Shown here: in pieces, positions 1-12,208 of the stretch | Position numbering within the stretch: the stretch's first letter is position 1 | How the letters are laid out: each line of letters begins with the position of its first letter | Source: Trogon surrucura | Lineage: Eukaryota > Chordata > Aves > Trogoniformes > Trogonidae | Direction: 5' to 3' | Assembly (NCBI GenBank): GCA_020746105.1 | Contig: CM036619.1 | Coordinates: forward strand, 11,012,238-11,076,237 | DNA length: 64,000 nucleotides | Position numbers and translations under genes: made by a program | The notes under the pieces: model-generated | What the model was told of the DNA's origin: nothing | The model's input: the letters and a program-made list of their open reading frames with translations, nothing else | Database searches by the model: none

Positions 1-3000
1 AGTGAAACTGGAGGCTGGACTCATTTTTGTAACTCATCTTTAAACATTCATAGTAAATCAATGACAGGGACAGAAATCCTGGGATAGATAGTTCTTAATT
101 CTAGAGCTGCTTCTACATTTCTGTGTTTAAAAGGCATTACCTTTCCTCAACCACTGTCAATATCCATCTCTTCTTGGGGCAGTTCTGCTAGTCCCTGTCT
201 TTAATACAAGGAATGACGTATTTACTAGGTAATGGTTCCCATTTGTTTCTTATATCATGTTCTAACCTCTGTTGCTAGCAACCTCCTCTTTGCTAGAAGT
301 GGCTGCCAATTTTATTTAGATATTAACAGATCTTTGCAGAGCTTTGGGGCACATTTGTCCTCTACCATTCCTTGTTTTTATATTTTCATCTAATGTAAAC
401 TGAAAATTTGAATGAAAATCTATGGTCATGCTTTGTGTATCATGCCAATATCTATGGAATATAGCTAATTATACACAATATTTCTGAAGTCATTGTGCTC
501 CATACTTCCATTGACATGACAAGATAGTTTCAGGGAAATTTAATTTATCAGCTTCACTAATCTTTCTAGGGATAGAGTTTGAGTTTCCTTTTTGGTGTAG
601 CATACCTCGTAAAAAGGATTTCTAAAAGGCATTCCTGCAAAATACCTCTGCCTGTGTCCTTATGCTGTTAAGATGCTCTTTTTCCCATTACTTGAAGAAT
701 ATCAGGGCACTCACTCTTGCAGTTTCTCCTATTTGGTCTCATGTGAACACCTCATGAAATCACTGTGTGAAAGACCGACAGGCAATTCCTTCCAGGCAAC
801 CTTGTATGTTTTAGCGTTTCTTGTTTCTTTGTGCCATCGCCCAAGGAGTAAAAGCTGTCTGTGACATGAAGTCTCTACACTTGAAATCTCTTCTCAAAGG
901 ATGTTGTCTTTTCCCTTTATTTTTCAAATCTCTTTCAGCGGTACCTGGGAGGGATGGGAAGATGCACTGGCAGAGACATATGTGGAATACTGTGGCCACA
1001 TACTCCCATCTCCCCGGCCCTGGTAGATATAAAGTTGCATGTTCCTTTTAGCATGTCCTGCAAACCACTGTTGTTTAGGGAATCCTCCTGGAAAAATCTC
1101 CTTCTGAGATTTTCTGTTGTTCAAAAAGTAATAATAATTTGAAAGTGAACATCAAGTTCACAGGTCTACCCAGTAAAAGCACATACAGTTAAAGATTAGC
1201 TTAGAAGAGAGGATTCCCTGCATAGATACAGAACTCAGCAGGCTGTCATTTTTGTCATCCATGTCATCCATGTCTTTAAGGAAATTTTTCTTTAAAGAGG
1301 GAAATATTAAGAACAAAAGACCCACATGAGATTTTAGACTGCAGCCACATGTCTTTTCCAGGCAGTGTAATCTTCCTGAGGGATATTCTCCTGAGAGCTG
1401 GGTACAAGTCAGCAGCGCCCAAAGTCACTGGGAGTGGCCCATAAATGCTGATTTAACTCCGGAGATGGCTGTTCTGCACAGGTGCAAATTCTGCCCTTGG
1501 CAAATATAAGCAATGTAAGCGACACAGAAGTAATAACTTCTGCAACCTCTGAGAGATGATTTGCATCTGAAAAGAGACGTTTTTGGAAATATAACTGTTT
1601 TGTCTCAGTGTCTCCAAAATAAAATGTTTTGACGCTTTAATTCAAATTGACTTTTAATTCTGAAACTTTCTTCAATGCTCAACTACTCAAGTCTTAGGCT
1701 TTTTTAAAGGTTAGGCTCCAGAAGGACTTTTTCTTTTGATTTTGACCCAGCCCTGACTTCAGAGCAAATTGCCAGAAGGGAATCAATCAAACTGAGTTAT
1801 TAACAGTTGTGTCAAAGTGAAACAAGGGTGAGCTTATCACAGAAGGTGTTGCCCACAAAATTTCCAGAGCTTTGCTCAAAACATGGGGTCATTTTTGCCA
1901 TTTTGGAGCTATTCTTTAAATGTGTGAACAGTGCTACTAACATATAAAGAATAAGCAGCGGAGGCTACAAAGAGATCTGTGTGCCTGCAGAATTCTGTTC
2001 CAAGGACCTCGCTGTAGTACTGGGGCCTTTGATATCCATGGAAATGTAGATTCCCAAGAATTGTAAGTAACCCTGTGGGCAAATTTATTTTATAACATTT
2101 GGGAAAAATAAAAGGCATCCAGCATGAGGTCATCAGTTCCTACTGGGGGAACAATTGACAAGAAGTGGTTTAAAGAGGCAGAATTCACTCGAAATCCCTC
2201 TACATCTGGAGATTACTTCTCATGTTACAGCAGTCCCAAATGTTCAAAACAGTGAACGATTAGTGACTGAAGGAGCAGCAAAACATCTGTATAATGCATG
2301 AAATGTGTGGAAGTGTCTGACTCTCTGGGAATCAGCTGAAGCTTTCAATTGATGCTTTAATGGTGGTAATTGAAGTTTGCAGCACTGGCACATCCTAGCT
2401 CAGTAATTAGATGGATTACAATCTTTCTTGTTTGGCAGCATTCTTTAAGCAAGCTTCAGCTTTTCATATAGTCAACACTCTAGCAGAGATAAATGTCGCA
2501 TCAGTTCAGAGTGAAAAGTAATTTAAGGAAAGACTCAAATTTATCTTCACTGAGTACTAAACAGGAGATATTTCAAAGACAGGACAATGGCCCTTTCTGT
2601 CTTAGAAGAATGGCCCATTTCTCAAACATAAAGGCTGGCTTGTGAGGGGGAAACTATGGGTATGCCTTCCCTGCAACCACTGAAGCTCAACCTGCTTATA
2701 ATATTTCAGGATCCAGTCTACATGTTAATGAATGGATGAAATTCTGGTAAATAGAAGCATGTGGGGAAAGGAGGAAAGGGAGAATTCCAAGGTAGAAAAA
2801 TATATTGCCTATCACTTAACAAGACAGGATTTGTCATTGTGATTGGTAACACTAGGGCCAATGAAAAAAAAAAAATGAAGCCACGAAAAAAATGCTCTGT
2901 GCTGGGATTATTTGAAGTGAAATTATAAAAAGGCAGTAGAGAACAGGAACTAGCCATTATCCACAGGGGAATGGGAGACAGGCCGTTCAGTCACATCCAA

Positions 3001-3910
3001 ACCTTGCTTCTCTAAACCATTTTGACTCCTTAAAATGGAAGCATTTAGCTTGTGCTTGTTTTAAGGCTGCTGACAAATGTGTTGCATTTACCCATCTTAT
3101 GTTATTGGTGCACTGTGCCATTTCAGAAGTCACATTTGAAACCAGCTCTGTGTCCTAGTGCTCATGGCTAGATTTCCTCCTACCTGGTTGTTTTATTGGA
3201 GTGATATGAAAACTTTTAAACATTAGTGGATTGGTTTATCTAAAGAACAGAGCAGTCCTCGTCCCTATGTTGTGGGAACCTGATCACGTGATTGTGTCAC
3301 CACCCTGATGGCAGCAGACCTCCAAAGCAGACCAGATGGGGATGGCTGATCTTCTTGTGGTCATGCTACAGCCTCAGTTTCCTCTACAACATCTCCCATC
3401 TCTACACCTGCTTCCTTCCTCATTCAGCACATGAACAGTGTTGATGCTCTTGGTGTCCCTCTAGAGTCAAAATACTTCATGTCCAGGGCAGATCAGGCTG
3501 GTACAATTTCAAGACCAAAAGAGGATTGAGAAAGGAACTCTGCATCTACATTTTTATCCATGGCCTTCAAGTCACGTGCACTTCATCTGGAGGAAATTTA
3601 GTAGCTGCCACCATCATTATTCCATCATTACACATTTTGCATTGTGCTTGGTTCCCCCATGACTGGACAGATTTTTCTATTACAACAGCCACACACACTT
3701 TTGCCTTAGTGCTTTGAAACAAGATGAGCCTGTGACCTCCCCGTGTGAGCTGGTTGGTCCCATTTCCGTGGAATTTATGAAGCTTATATTGAAATGTGAA
3801 TCACTGAAGCTTTCACTTAGTATCTGTGGCTATCAAGGGAGGACCCTACTGACAGTAGCAGCAGGATTTCATCCAGTGTTCCCAAGAAAAAAAATATCCC
3901 GCAGGACATA
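1..3910. other. Unassigned AT-rich non-coding DNA
   Basis: I see no recognisable gene, RNA or mobile element here. Open frames are short (under 80 codons) and overlap on both strands as expected by chance. Small local features are a 9-bp unit (GTCATCCAT) repeated in tandem about 2.3 times near 1251-1272 and an A-run near 2867-2876. Confidence 0.6.
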
Positions 3911-3917
3911 CTCACTG

Positions 3918-3984
3918 CAAGGAGGTTGGACTAGATGACCTTTGGAGATCCCTTCCAGTCCAACATTTTCTATGATTCTATGTT
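3918..3984 (+). mobile_element. CR1 LINE, 3'-terminal fragment
   Basis: This is the diagnostic CR1 3' end: AGGTTGGACTAGATGACC, then a CCCTTCCAGTCCAAC-like block, then two copies of the ATTCTATG tail unit. Only the untranslated 3' end is recognisable. The sequence upstream to about 3700 shows no reverse transcriptase homology, so this is an extremely 5'-truncated copy or the remains of an older one. Confidence 0.85.
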
Positions 3985-5475
3985 TCATTTCCCTATAATT
4001 TGCAAGGTGCTCAGGTACTTAATTAACCAGAATAAATAAGCAGAAAAAGGATGAAAAGGTCAGAGGCATAAAGAGGTGACTGATAGACACTCTTTCTCAC
4101 TGCAGCAAATCACTCATAAAGTCTGGGTTACATTTCCAGCTTTGCCACAAGCTACTGTCTGATCTTGGGAAAGTCCCCTGAAGGCCATTTCCATTCTGAA
4201 AACCAGCTACCTGAAAATGACAGCACCTTACGTAGCAGATCTACTTTCATAGTGTCATAGTTATAGTGTCTTCATTTAATGAAAAAAAAAAATAATGCTA
4301 ATTTTTAAAAAGGGCTGCTGGTTTTTTTTTTCTTTTCAAAGAGCTGAGCTCAGCTGTAGGCTGCCTTCTGCTTGCTCAACAGAAAAAAATAGTTGTGTCC
4401 CTGCAATCTCAACATCACAGGCTGTTCAAGTAAGGTCCCTGTGGACTTATTGACTTGCACAATGTCCGGTGCAAAATGTGCTTGTGTTTCCAAGAATGAA
4501 TGAGTTTAAACTCCTTTTGATGAATGACTGCAGCACCTCTAAACATCAGGGCAGTGGTTTACTAGAAAAAGCTTCAAGTAAGAACATTTGGACATAAAAC
4601 ATATTAACCACTTTTAAGATTGAGTTTAATCAGTTCATAAAACGGATTATATAATGTGATTGCCTGCACACAAGAGACCCCTTTCAGGCCTGTACTCCTT
4701 AACTGCAGAATATATCTTAAGGCTAAGACATCAATCGATGGTAAAGGACCCTTCAGAGATTTGACCGTGTATGGGAGGTAGAGCGTAAATGAAAGCATTT
4801 TAGTTGTACATCCCTTTCTGTCCTACAACACATTCAGTAATGTAGCATTTACAAGGATTATGATAAATTGGTAGTGCAATGATAGGGCAGGGATATCCTG
4901 GGTGAAATGAAACCCTGGATAATGTTGCTGATAAGATTGGTTTGAGTGCCACATCCCTACACATTTTAGAGGTCTCCAATGAAATATGGTGCAAAAGAAC
5001 ACCTTCAGGGGAGGTACAACATGAAGCACTAAACCAAAATAAGCTGACCTCTGAGAAGCAAGAACGGTGGATGATGGACAAAGCCACCCACGATGGCCTT
5101 GCAATATCCCACTCACATTCAGCAAGGGGCACAAAAAGCCTCCGATTGACACACAATGGTTTCCACATACCTCTGCCACTTATGAACCAGTACTGAAGAG
5201 GGACCTCAAGGGCTTATGGAGAGCAGTGGGCCTTATCAACTTGTACTCAGTGCCATGTAAGTTGTAAGTATAGCTACACTATTCTGAGACCAGCACTGGC
5301 TCTTAGAGCAGCATAGACACATGCACTGGACACTGTACCTGCAGTGGCTCAGGTCTGGATCTCTCATCATCTACTACTTGGTTTATGGGCAAAATCCACC
5401 CATAGATAATGACAAATTGGTTGTACTGCCAAATAACTCACACTCCCACATGCACTGTATCAAACGAATGGTCAG
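3985..5475. other. Unassigned interval
   Basis: No known element is recognisable. Two overlapping minus-strand frames of about 120 codons (4800-5179) and a plus-strand frame (4942-5196) occupy the same bases. None shows a conserved motif, and mutual overlap in three frames points to chance. Mild A-runs and T-runs occur at 4280-4335. Confidence 0.5.
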
Positions 5476-6325
5476 ACATATATACATACAGGCTGATGAC
5501 AAGCTCAGCATGACCTGGCTATGTGTGTTTGCAGCCCAGAAAGCCAACCATATCCTGGGCTGCATCAAAAGAAGTGTGACCAGCAGGTTGACGGAGGTGA
5601 TTCTTCACCTCTGCTCTGCTCTCGTGAGACATCACCTACAGCCCTTTGCCCAGCTCTGGGGCCCCCAACATAAGAAGGACATAGATCTAGAGAAATCTGT
5701 CACCCCAGTCCCTGGTTCTCCTGCACCAGTACAGGCAGTTCCGACTCTTTGTACCAGCAACAAAATGCCCTTTGTCCCTTAAAGTCCCTGTGGGCTGCAG
5801 GATCACACCTGTTTGTGCTCCAGCTCCTGTCTCACGGTCCCAGCCTCTGAGTTTTCCACTGGCAGCTATCAGTTGGAGCAAGTTGGATCGAGTCCAGAGG
5901 AGAGCCATGAAGACAATCAGAGGGATGGAACACCTCTCCTATGAGGACAGAAGGAGAGAGTTGGAGTTGTTCAGCATGGAGAATAGAAGGTTCTAGGAAG
6001 ACTTTATTGTGGCCTTCCAGTACTTAAAGGGAGCCTATAAGGAAGCTGGACAGGAACTTTCTACAAGAGCATGTAGTGATAGGACATGGGATAACGGGTT
6101 CAAACCGCAAGAGAGAAGATTTAGATTAGATATGAGGAAGACATTCTTCACTATGACAGTGATGAGGCACTGGAACATGTTACTCAGAGATGTTGTGGAT
6201 ACCCCCTCTCTGGAAGTGTTCAAGGCTAGATTGGATGGGGTTTTGAGCAGTCTGATCTAGTGAGAGGTGTGCCTGCCCATGGCAGGGGTTGGAATTAGAC
6301 AATCTCCATGTGTAGACAATATTGA
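5476..6325 (+). mobile_element. Old CR1 LINE fragment, interrupted
   Basis: The fragment covers the C-terminal part of CR1 ORF2 (the region after the reverse transcriptase) and the start of the 3' UTR. Translated landmarks are AQKANHILGCIKRSV (about 5534-5578), LVRHHLQPFAQLWGPQ (5620-5667), VQRRAMKTIRGMEHLS (5893-5940), a YLKGAY...TRACSDRT block (6020-6090) and LEVFKARLDGVLSSL up to about 6257. A GAGAGGTGTGCCTGCCC-type 3' UTR follows. The frame is broken several times, and about 185 bases at 5688-5872 do not belong to CR1. The 3' tail repeat is lost. It is a dead copy of a subfamily close to the one at 34-35.8 kb. Confidence 0.88.
5688..5872. other. Non-CR1 insertion inside the CR1 copy
   Basis: CR1 homology stops after the codons for HKKDIDLE and resumes at LDRVQRRAM. 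Intact copies in this window (16005-16040, 35300-35325) run straight through at this point. The intervening pyrimidine-rich segment has no recognised homology, poly-A tail or clear flanking repeat. A weak gatctagag / ggatcgag resemblance between its two edges could be a decayed target duplication. Confidence 0.5.
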
Positions 6326-7274
6326 ATTGCAGTGACTGCAGAAGTCACTGCTGTCTGATGTAGAAAAAATTGCCAACAACTGCCATTCATCCATCCATAG
6401 TCATCTGTTGCTAAGCTTTACATAGAGGATCTCAATGCCCTCATTGACAGCTTGACTCTATAGTTTACAAGCACATTTTCCTCTTTCTCCAGAATGGACC
6501 TTTGATCAATGTAATTTGTGAAAGAACATTTCAAATTTCCTGCTCAAAACAAGATCTCATCACCCAGAAATGTGGTTGGGGATTGTTTCACGTGATAGTG
6601 AATACCTGCAGAATACATGGGGTACCAGGTGTAAAGAGTTGTAACAATTCCTGCATCAAGTGTGGAGCATAGTCTGGATGTTGAATGGTTATGATTGATT
6701 CAGGGGATTTGGCATAGGTGGGGTATTATTTTGCTGATGTTTTCTATAGAAGAATATTATAAAGAATATTCTCTAAAGCACTTAACTTCCTATGCCTTAC
6801 TCAAGTGACATAAAAGTTGTACAGACTGGGCTTACACTGGGGGAAGACCTTGGAAGTCTGAAAAAGGCATGGAATTGATACGACAGGATTGCATTGAGAA
6901 GGGAGGATGCTCCCTGTGGGACCATTGCTAATCAGCTCTTATCTGCTGAAGGGTGGCTGGAGGTCAGACTGCTGGAACTCCGGTACAGCTTTATATTTTC
7001 TTTCTACTACTCAGAAACGTGCTGTAGCAGTTTAGTTTTTCTTTGGACCTTGTGTCATCGGTTTGAGTCTGGTGGGCTTTTTTTGTAAAAGCGGGGTAGA
7101 CTCATGTGAAGATTCGAGAGCCTACACCACCTGCAGGTTGGAGTCAGACCTACCTCTGGCCAGGGCCAGGCCAGTCAGTGTCTCTGCGATCAAGCTATTT
7201 AAGAGGTGACCCCATTGTTCTATCTCTCTCTTTTGGTTTCGTCTTGTTGTGAGCTGTCCTGTCTTTAATGTTGG
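6326..7274. other. Unassigned interval upstream of the LTR
   Basis: There is no recognised gene. Part of 6900-7274 may belong to the LTR or its internal region, because the left border of the LTR could not be fixed. The rest is unique-looking AT-rich sequence. Confidence 0.45.
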
Positions 7275-8014
7275 GGAGTTTATTTGTTGGAAGAGGGGGA
7301 GGTGAGAGGAGAACAAAGGAACCTCACCCTGAGAAGAAAGAGGAGGAGAAGAGTCTCAGAGGAGAAGGAGAAGGAGAAGGCTGTTGGAGCAGGGCCTTTC
7401 CCTGAAGCTTGTGGTGGGTGAGATGTCAGAAGGCGATTGCCTGACATCTGAGGGACTGACGGCGGCAAGAACGTCCAGGATGTGTCACTATGTGCAGAGC
7501 CCCATGTAAGAGGGGAGACAGACCGAGCATCAGTAGGTGACATGCCTAAAGAGACCCATGGCCCTGAGGGACCCACAAGGAGGAAGAGCATTGCCTCCTT
7601 TGAGGTGGACATCAGGCAGCAGGAAGGAGAGACTACAAGGAGCCCTCTTTCTCAGGGAAGAGATGCCATGGACAATGAGTAATGAGTGAGCAGGAGGTAG
7701 CTGGGAAGATGGGGAAGGGTGGGAGGGGTGAAGCGTATTTAAGATTGAGTTCTATTTATTGGTGTATTCCTCTCATTATCCTACTTCATAAATAGTGGTG
7801 GTGAATTAAATCTATGTTTTTATCCCCAGGTCATTCTGGTTCTTTACCCGTCATCTTAAATGGTAGATCATTACCCTCCCTATCCTTAATCTCAAACCCT
7901 TGAGCCTTTTAAGTTGAATTGTCTCCCTCCACATCACTGTGGAAATGGGGGTGGGGGGAGGAGTGAGCTGGAGACCACGTGGTTTTTTGTCCCAGTCTGC
8001 TCTGAACCACGACA
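7275..8014 (+). mobile_element. Solo ERVL-like long terminal repeat
   Basis: The sequence has the plan of an avian ERVL-type LTR read on the plus strand. A purine-rich U3 (about 7300-7720) is followed by a TATTTAAG promoter box at 7736-7743. Then come an ATTAAA polyadenylation signal at 7805-7810 and a U5 with ATCTCAAACCCTTGAGCC (7890-7907) and GGGGGGAGGAGTGAGC (about 7954-7969). It ends in AACCACGACA at 8014. The left border is uncertain. TG-starting candidates lie at 7105 and 7276, and no 5-bp target duplication was found. No gag or pol sequence follows, so it is probably a solo LTR left by recombination. The family name is inferred from overall resemblance of U5. Confidence 0.65.
7736..7743 (+). 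promoter_or_regulatory. TATA-like box of the LTR
   Basis: TATTTAAG lies about 65 bases upstream of the ATTAAA signal (7805-7810) within the ERVL-like LTR, at the expected U3/R position. Whether it is still active cannot be judged from sequence. Confidence 0.45.
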
Positions 8015-9000
8015 CCCTACCTCATGCCATCACGTAAATAACAGACTTACTACTTGTACATACACGCATATTCTTTATGTAGATAATTTTGAATGAACCT
8101 GGGAATCTCTGTGTGAATAAACTAGTATCCATGGTCCTCATTCATGTACAGGTATGAGTCTGATCAAGGTAGGACAGGAAACACAGAATGATAATTTTAG
8201 CTTTAGCTCAAAGAAGTACAAGAAAAGAAAAACAATTTGCGGGGTATTTTCAACCTGACACAATTTTATTCATTGCTATCTGTGAAATTCAGGTGGAGAA
8301 GGTCACTCACACAACAGAGAAACCAATCACTATGGGCAGAATTCATTTTATCTGAGATTAGTCATCTAAGAGGCAAACATCCAAGCTAAGGCAGACTTCT
8401 AAGCCCTGTACTTAAAGGAGAGAGAAGGCAACACCCTCTATGGGCAAGATCAGTGATCCTCTGAAGACAACCCTTTCTGCTGACTCCAGAGGGAGTTTGA
8501 ATCACCAGTTTACTTAAAAAGATGGGCTTTTATGCAGTTGAGGTTATAAGAGGCAAAATTTCCTCTGAATATTTAACGCCTGCAATATTCAGGAGTTATG
8601 TGTAAGATACCATTTTGCTTGGGTTCCCCTCCCATTTCAGACAAGGCTACAACGTACCAGATCATAAAGGAATAAAGAGCCTCACCTTCGTGGTTCTCTG
8701 AATAACACACATAGGTTGTGTGCCTTTTACCTTCATCTCTAAGAAAATTATGGGTCATTAATGTATTCAAGAGGGGCAACTAGCCCTGAATTTCAACAGG
8801 ATGTTCATCAATACCTGGCATTGCAATGGCTAAAAAACCTCTATTGTTCAATATAAGCCCTGCTTAAGAGACTAGGGATAAGAACCATAAAGCAAGCAGA
8901 CATTCTTGGATTTTTGTATCTTCAGAAGTGTGATTGAAAAGCAGTGACTGGTTCACTGCACTATTGTTCGAAGATTAAGGCAAATAGAACAAAGAAGCGG
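8015..9000. other. Unassigned interval
   Basis: Nothing recognisable is present. The sequence is AT-rich, open frames are shorter than 70 codons, and no repeat tail or splice-bounded segment stands out. Confidence 0.5.
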
Positions 9001-9258
9001 CAAGGTCATCCAGTCCATCAGAGAAGACATTTTCCACAGTATGTTTCTGAGTGTTTTGTCCAATCTCATTTTAAAAGTCTCATGCTGCAGGAGCTATCCC
9101 AGCTCTTTTGGGAGTTTGCACTGGTCTAATAATAGATTTTCCTCTCAGGAAAAGTTCCCTGGTATTTGCACTGTTACTCTTTGCATGGTATTATTGCATT
9201 GCTACGTTCACCTCTTAGTCCCAGCTAACTTTCTTTCAAATTTGAGCCCTTCATAAAC
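9001..9258 (-). mobile_element. Ancient CR1 LINE 3' region
   Basis: The plus strand reads as the reverse complement of a very old CR1 3' end. It shows AAGGTCATCCAGTCCATC, then a TTTTAAAAGTCTCATG block, then TAATAGATTTTCCTCTCAGG and AAAAGTTCCCTGGTATTTG. These correspond in order to the antisense of the conserved C-terminal codons of ORF2 (the LPxxVxxSPSLExFK block and upstream). Divergence is high and no tail repeat remains. The assignment rests on the order of several short matches. Confidence 0.65.
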
Positions 9259-11299
9259 TTATGCTTCATCATGTTATAGATAACATTTCAAACCTCTGCT
9301 GTTTAGATAACTTCAAAGGCAAAGAAGCCTTAACGCAACACTCAAGTTGTGAATTCAAGCTCACGTGAACGTGATGAATACATGGATTTTTGTTCTGGAC
9401 AAGTATTAAAGGCTTCTTCCCATCCATGAAGTTACAAGTGAACATTAGCTGGAGGAGTAAAAGGCATTTTCTCAGGTGCCTCCAGCTATAGAAACCTCAT
9501 ATAATTTATATGACCATGCTAGTTCCCTGCACTCAGGATCATTTTTCTTAATGTGGCCTCACATTTTATTGAAGTCCTTTCTGCTTGTCAGTACTGTTTC
9601 AACATCACAAGTGGCCAGCACTGAATATTTTGCCATAGTTGTGGTTATGAAAAACAGAAGTCTTTGTTCCCATGAGCCTTACTAATATTTCTGTAGCACC
9701 TAGAGGCTCTGACGCCATTGTGCTGTAAATTAAAACCATGGTTTCTGTCTCATAATCAAATGATTTATTAGCACAAGGGAGCCTAAGACAGTGTATAATG
9801 CTCATTTTCGTTAACTCAATGATAACTCCCTCAATCTGGCTGCATTTGCTCATCAGGCATCACTTATCTCAATATTTTCCCTTGAAAAACACCCCAGACC
9901 TGATTCATTTTCAATACTAATGTAAAGGAAACAGGGATTCATAACACTTGCTATCTCAAAACAAACAAAATATCCCATAAGTGGTAAAAGTTTTTGTCAG
10001 AACTATACCTATAGTTAAAATCAGAAGCAATATTTCAGGTGGGGAAGAAAAGCTGGTTTTTATTCATAAAACCAAATCGGCTTTAAGTGGAAACAAGGGA
10101 AAGCAAGCCTGAGGAAGGCAGACTGAGAGGGCTTCTAAGTAACAAAATACAATTAAAAAGAAATAGAAATGTAAGTGGAGAACTCAAAACATAACATTTT
10201 TTGATGTAAGGCTTGTGCTGGTGTGAATGTATTAAATAAAATTCTTATCACCATAGAAACTAACTTACAGTAAGTTGCCACCAGTAAGGAAAATAATCAT
10301 AGGAGGAAGTGTACAGTACGTTTAGAAATTCACACACCCACATGTTCTTCCTTTGTCCCTCCACCTCAGTTGTGTCTGTCATTTTTCTCATAGAACTTAA
10401 TTTATTTTGCATTCTTGACCTATATCTGGTCATGATCTTGGCTGGGTTAAATTTCATGTTTTGGCTTCACACCCTCTATATTGAGAGTAGATACCTCCTA
10501 CTCAGAAGCTCAATAGGATGAAGTTTATATAATCCAAAATTCATTGACTCTTCCTGCAAATCACCACACCTTGCTTTCTGTTTCCACCACAGGACCTTCT
10601 CCTGCTGTTCCTTATTCTTATATCTCAGAACAGCTTTTCACACAGTCAAAGCAGCTACATGTCTTGCCTACATACTGCTTTTATTGGCAATTGGGGCTGG
10701 AGCCACTCTTCCTGTGATGTGGGGGGAGATAAGGCTCTTGATGCCAATCAGTTACTCTACACAGGAGATACAACACTCCTCTGACAAATATTTGACTAGC
10801 CTTTCTCTTAGCATATATATCTCTCAGCGAACCACTATAAAAGCCTGTGGCCCACTAGATCCATGTGACATTTCAGGGAGAAAACTTACCAGGAATTCAG
10901 AGGTGGGGGGGAAGAAAGCCAAGAAAACCAAATTATGAGCTAAAATTTCAGCTGGTATGAGTTAACAACGCTTCAGTGAAATTAAGAACTATATCATTTT
11001 ACTTTGGTTAAGAATTAAGTAGCAGAGGTTTGTATTCCAGAACCTTTTCTGGTATAAATTTTAATACTGAAAATTGTTTCAGTCAGGCAATGATTTGCCA
11101 CCACGGTCAGACATTTAATGGGTTCAGTATAGAGAAAGTTATATGTAAAAGACCAGATTAACTCAATGTACACTGATGTTTCCAGTGGATTTAGTGTAAC
11201 TCTTTCATCTTTGGGGAAGACCTGAGTTTTTAAACAGAACAGCTCTTTACTGACCTCATATAAATATCTTAATCTCAGCTTGACTGGCAATCTTTGTAA
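9259..11299. other. Unassigned AT-rich interval
   Basis: No mobile element or gene was recognised. Frames of up to 97 codons (for example 11015-11308 on the minus strand) show no motif and are treated as chance. Confidence 0.5.
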
Positions 11300-11321
11300 A
11301 GGGATCACTCCTGGAGGATGA

Positions 11322-12208
11322 AAGCAAAGAAAAAATTTCTCCAGGATCGAAAAGAAGAGCGCAGAAAGCCAGCTGGTGGGGCAGACTGAAAAGAGAAATT
11401 AAATTGATGTTGCTTCAGTGGGGATCACTGAGCAGCCCATAGTGACCAGTGTCTGGAGTGACATACCAATGGAGGATAGTGCTATTCAGTATAAACCCAA
11501 TTTATACTCTGTCTGGGATGAAGATCCTTGGCACTTTCCCAGACTATTACTGTCAGAATAAGAAGCAAGACTTGAGATTTAGGCTATTAGGTACCCAGGT
11601 CTGCAATGTGTGTGCAGAACTTGCTACCAGGGACTGGCCAGAAAGTACCAAACACATATGGATGTGCTTCAGAAACCAGCTCCCCTCAACACACTTTGGC
11701 TGTGACATTTTCCAATGTCTGGGACACTGTGACAATGCAGATCCAAAAAGAGCGGAAATATTCAAAATTGCAGAGACGGGACTGACTAATGGGGAGATGG
11801 CAATGGCCTGTGCACAAAGAGGAACTTTGGGCTGTAGAGAGTATTTTTGGAGTTCCTCAGAGATGGATCTCAGGACTGATGTGACAATAATTTCATTATT
11901 AGCATTACCACTAAAAAAAAAAGTCTGCTGCAAATGGAATTTGCTGATGAGAAGTTTAAAATATCCATCATTATCAGCACAGAGAAGGATGAGGAAATCA
12001 TACAGAAAGTACCAGATAATGTCAGTGATGGGAGTAAGAAAAAGAGAGTGACTTTCAACAGGGAGAACAGGTTTGGTGCTTCCCTAATAAGTCAATAAGA
12101 AAAGGATACGTGGATCAATGGTGTGAGTATATTAATGCAAATCTGCAATATAACGGATCCTGCTAAGTTTCTTGCTGATCAGTCTGAAGAAAAAGATGGT
12201 CTGATCAG
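11322..12208 (+). pseudogene. Eroded coding-like stretch ending at a splice donor
   Basis: One plus-strand frame (codons starting at positions divisible by 3) has protein-like composition over long stretches but carries several in-frame stops. Segment one (11403-11556) includes DIPMEDSAIQYKPNLYSVWD and stops at about 11556. A middle part (about 11560-11879) is heavily interrupted. Segment two (11880-12095) contains the ATG at 11934 and includes MEFADEKFKISIIISTEKDE and GSKKKRVTFNRENRFGASL. It ends at TAA 12096-12098. The same frame then reopens from 12099 to 12208, including NITDPAKFLADQSEEKDGL, and stops exactly at a consensus donor (AG|GTAAGT at 12207-12214). A KRVTF tetrapeptide context resembles a PP1-docking RVxF motif, but that is weak evidence. 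A 200-codon frame in another phase (11449-12051) covers the same bases. I do not recognise a parent gene. It could be a decayed exon, a retrocopy or chance. Confidence 0.3.

Noticed and set aside
4800-5179. Overlapping minus-strand frames of 122 and 118 codons
   Set aside because: The same bases are open in two minus frames and one plus frame, with no domain, start context or splice sites. A chance low-stop patch explains them best.
11449-12051. 200-codon plus-strand frame
   Set aside because: Its phase differs from the frame with the better protein-like composition. It shows no motif, and a frame of this length is expected about once by chance in 64 kb read in six frames. Kept only as part of the finding on this region.
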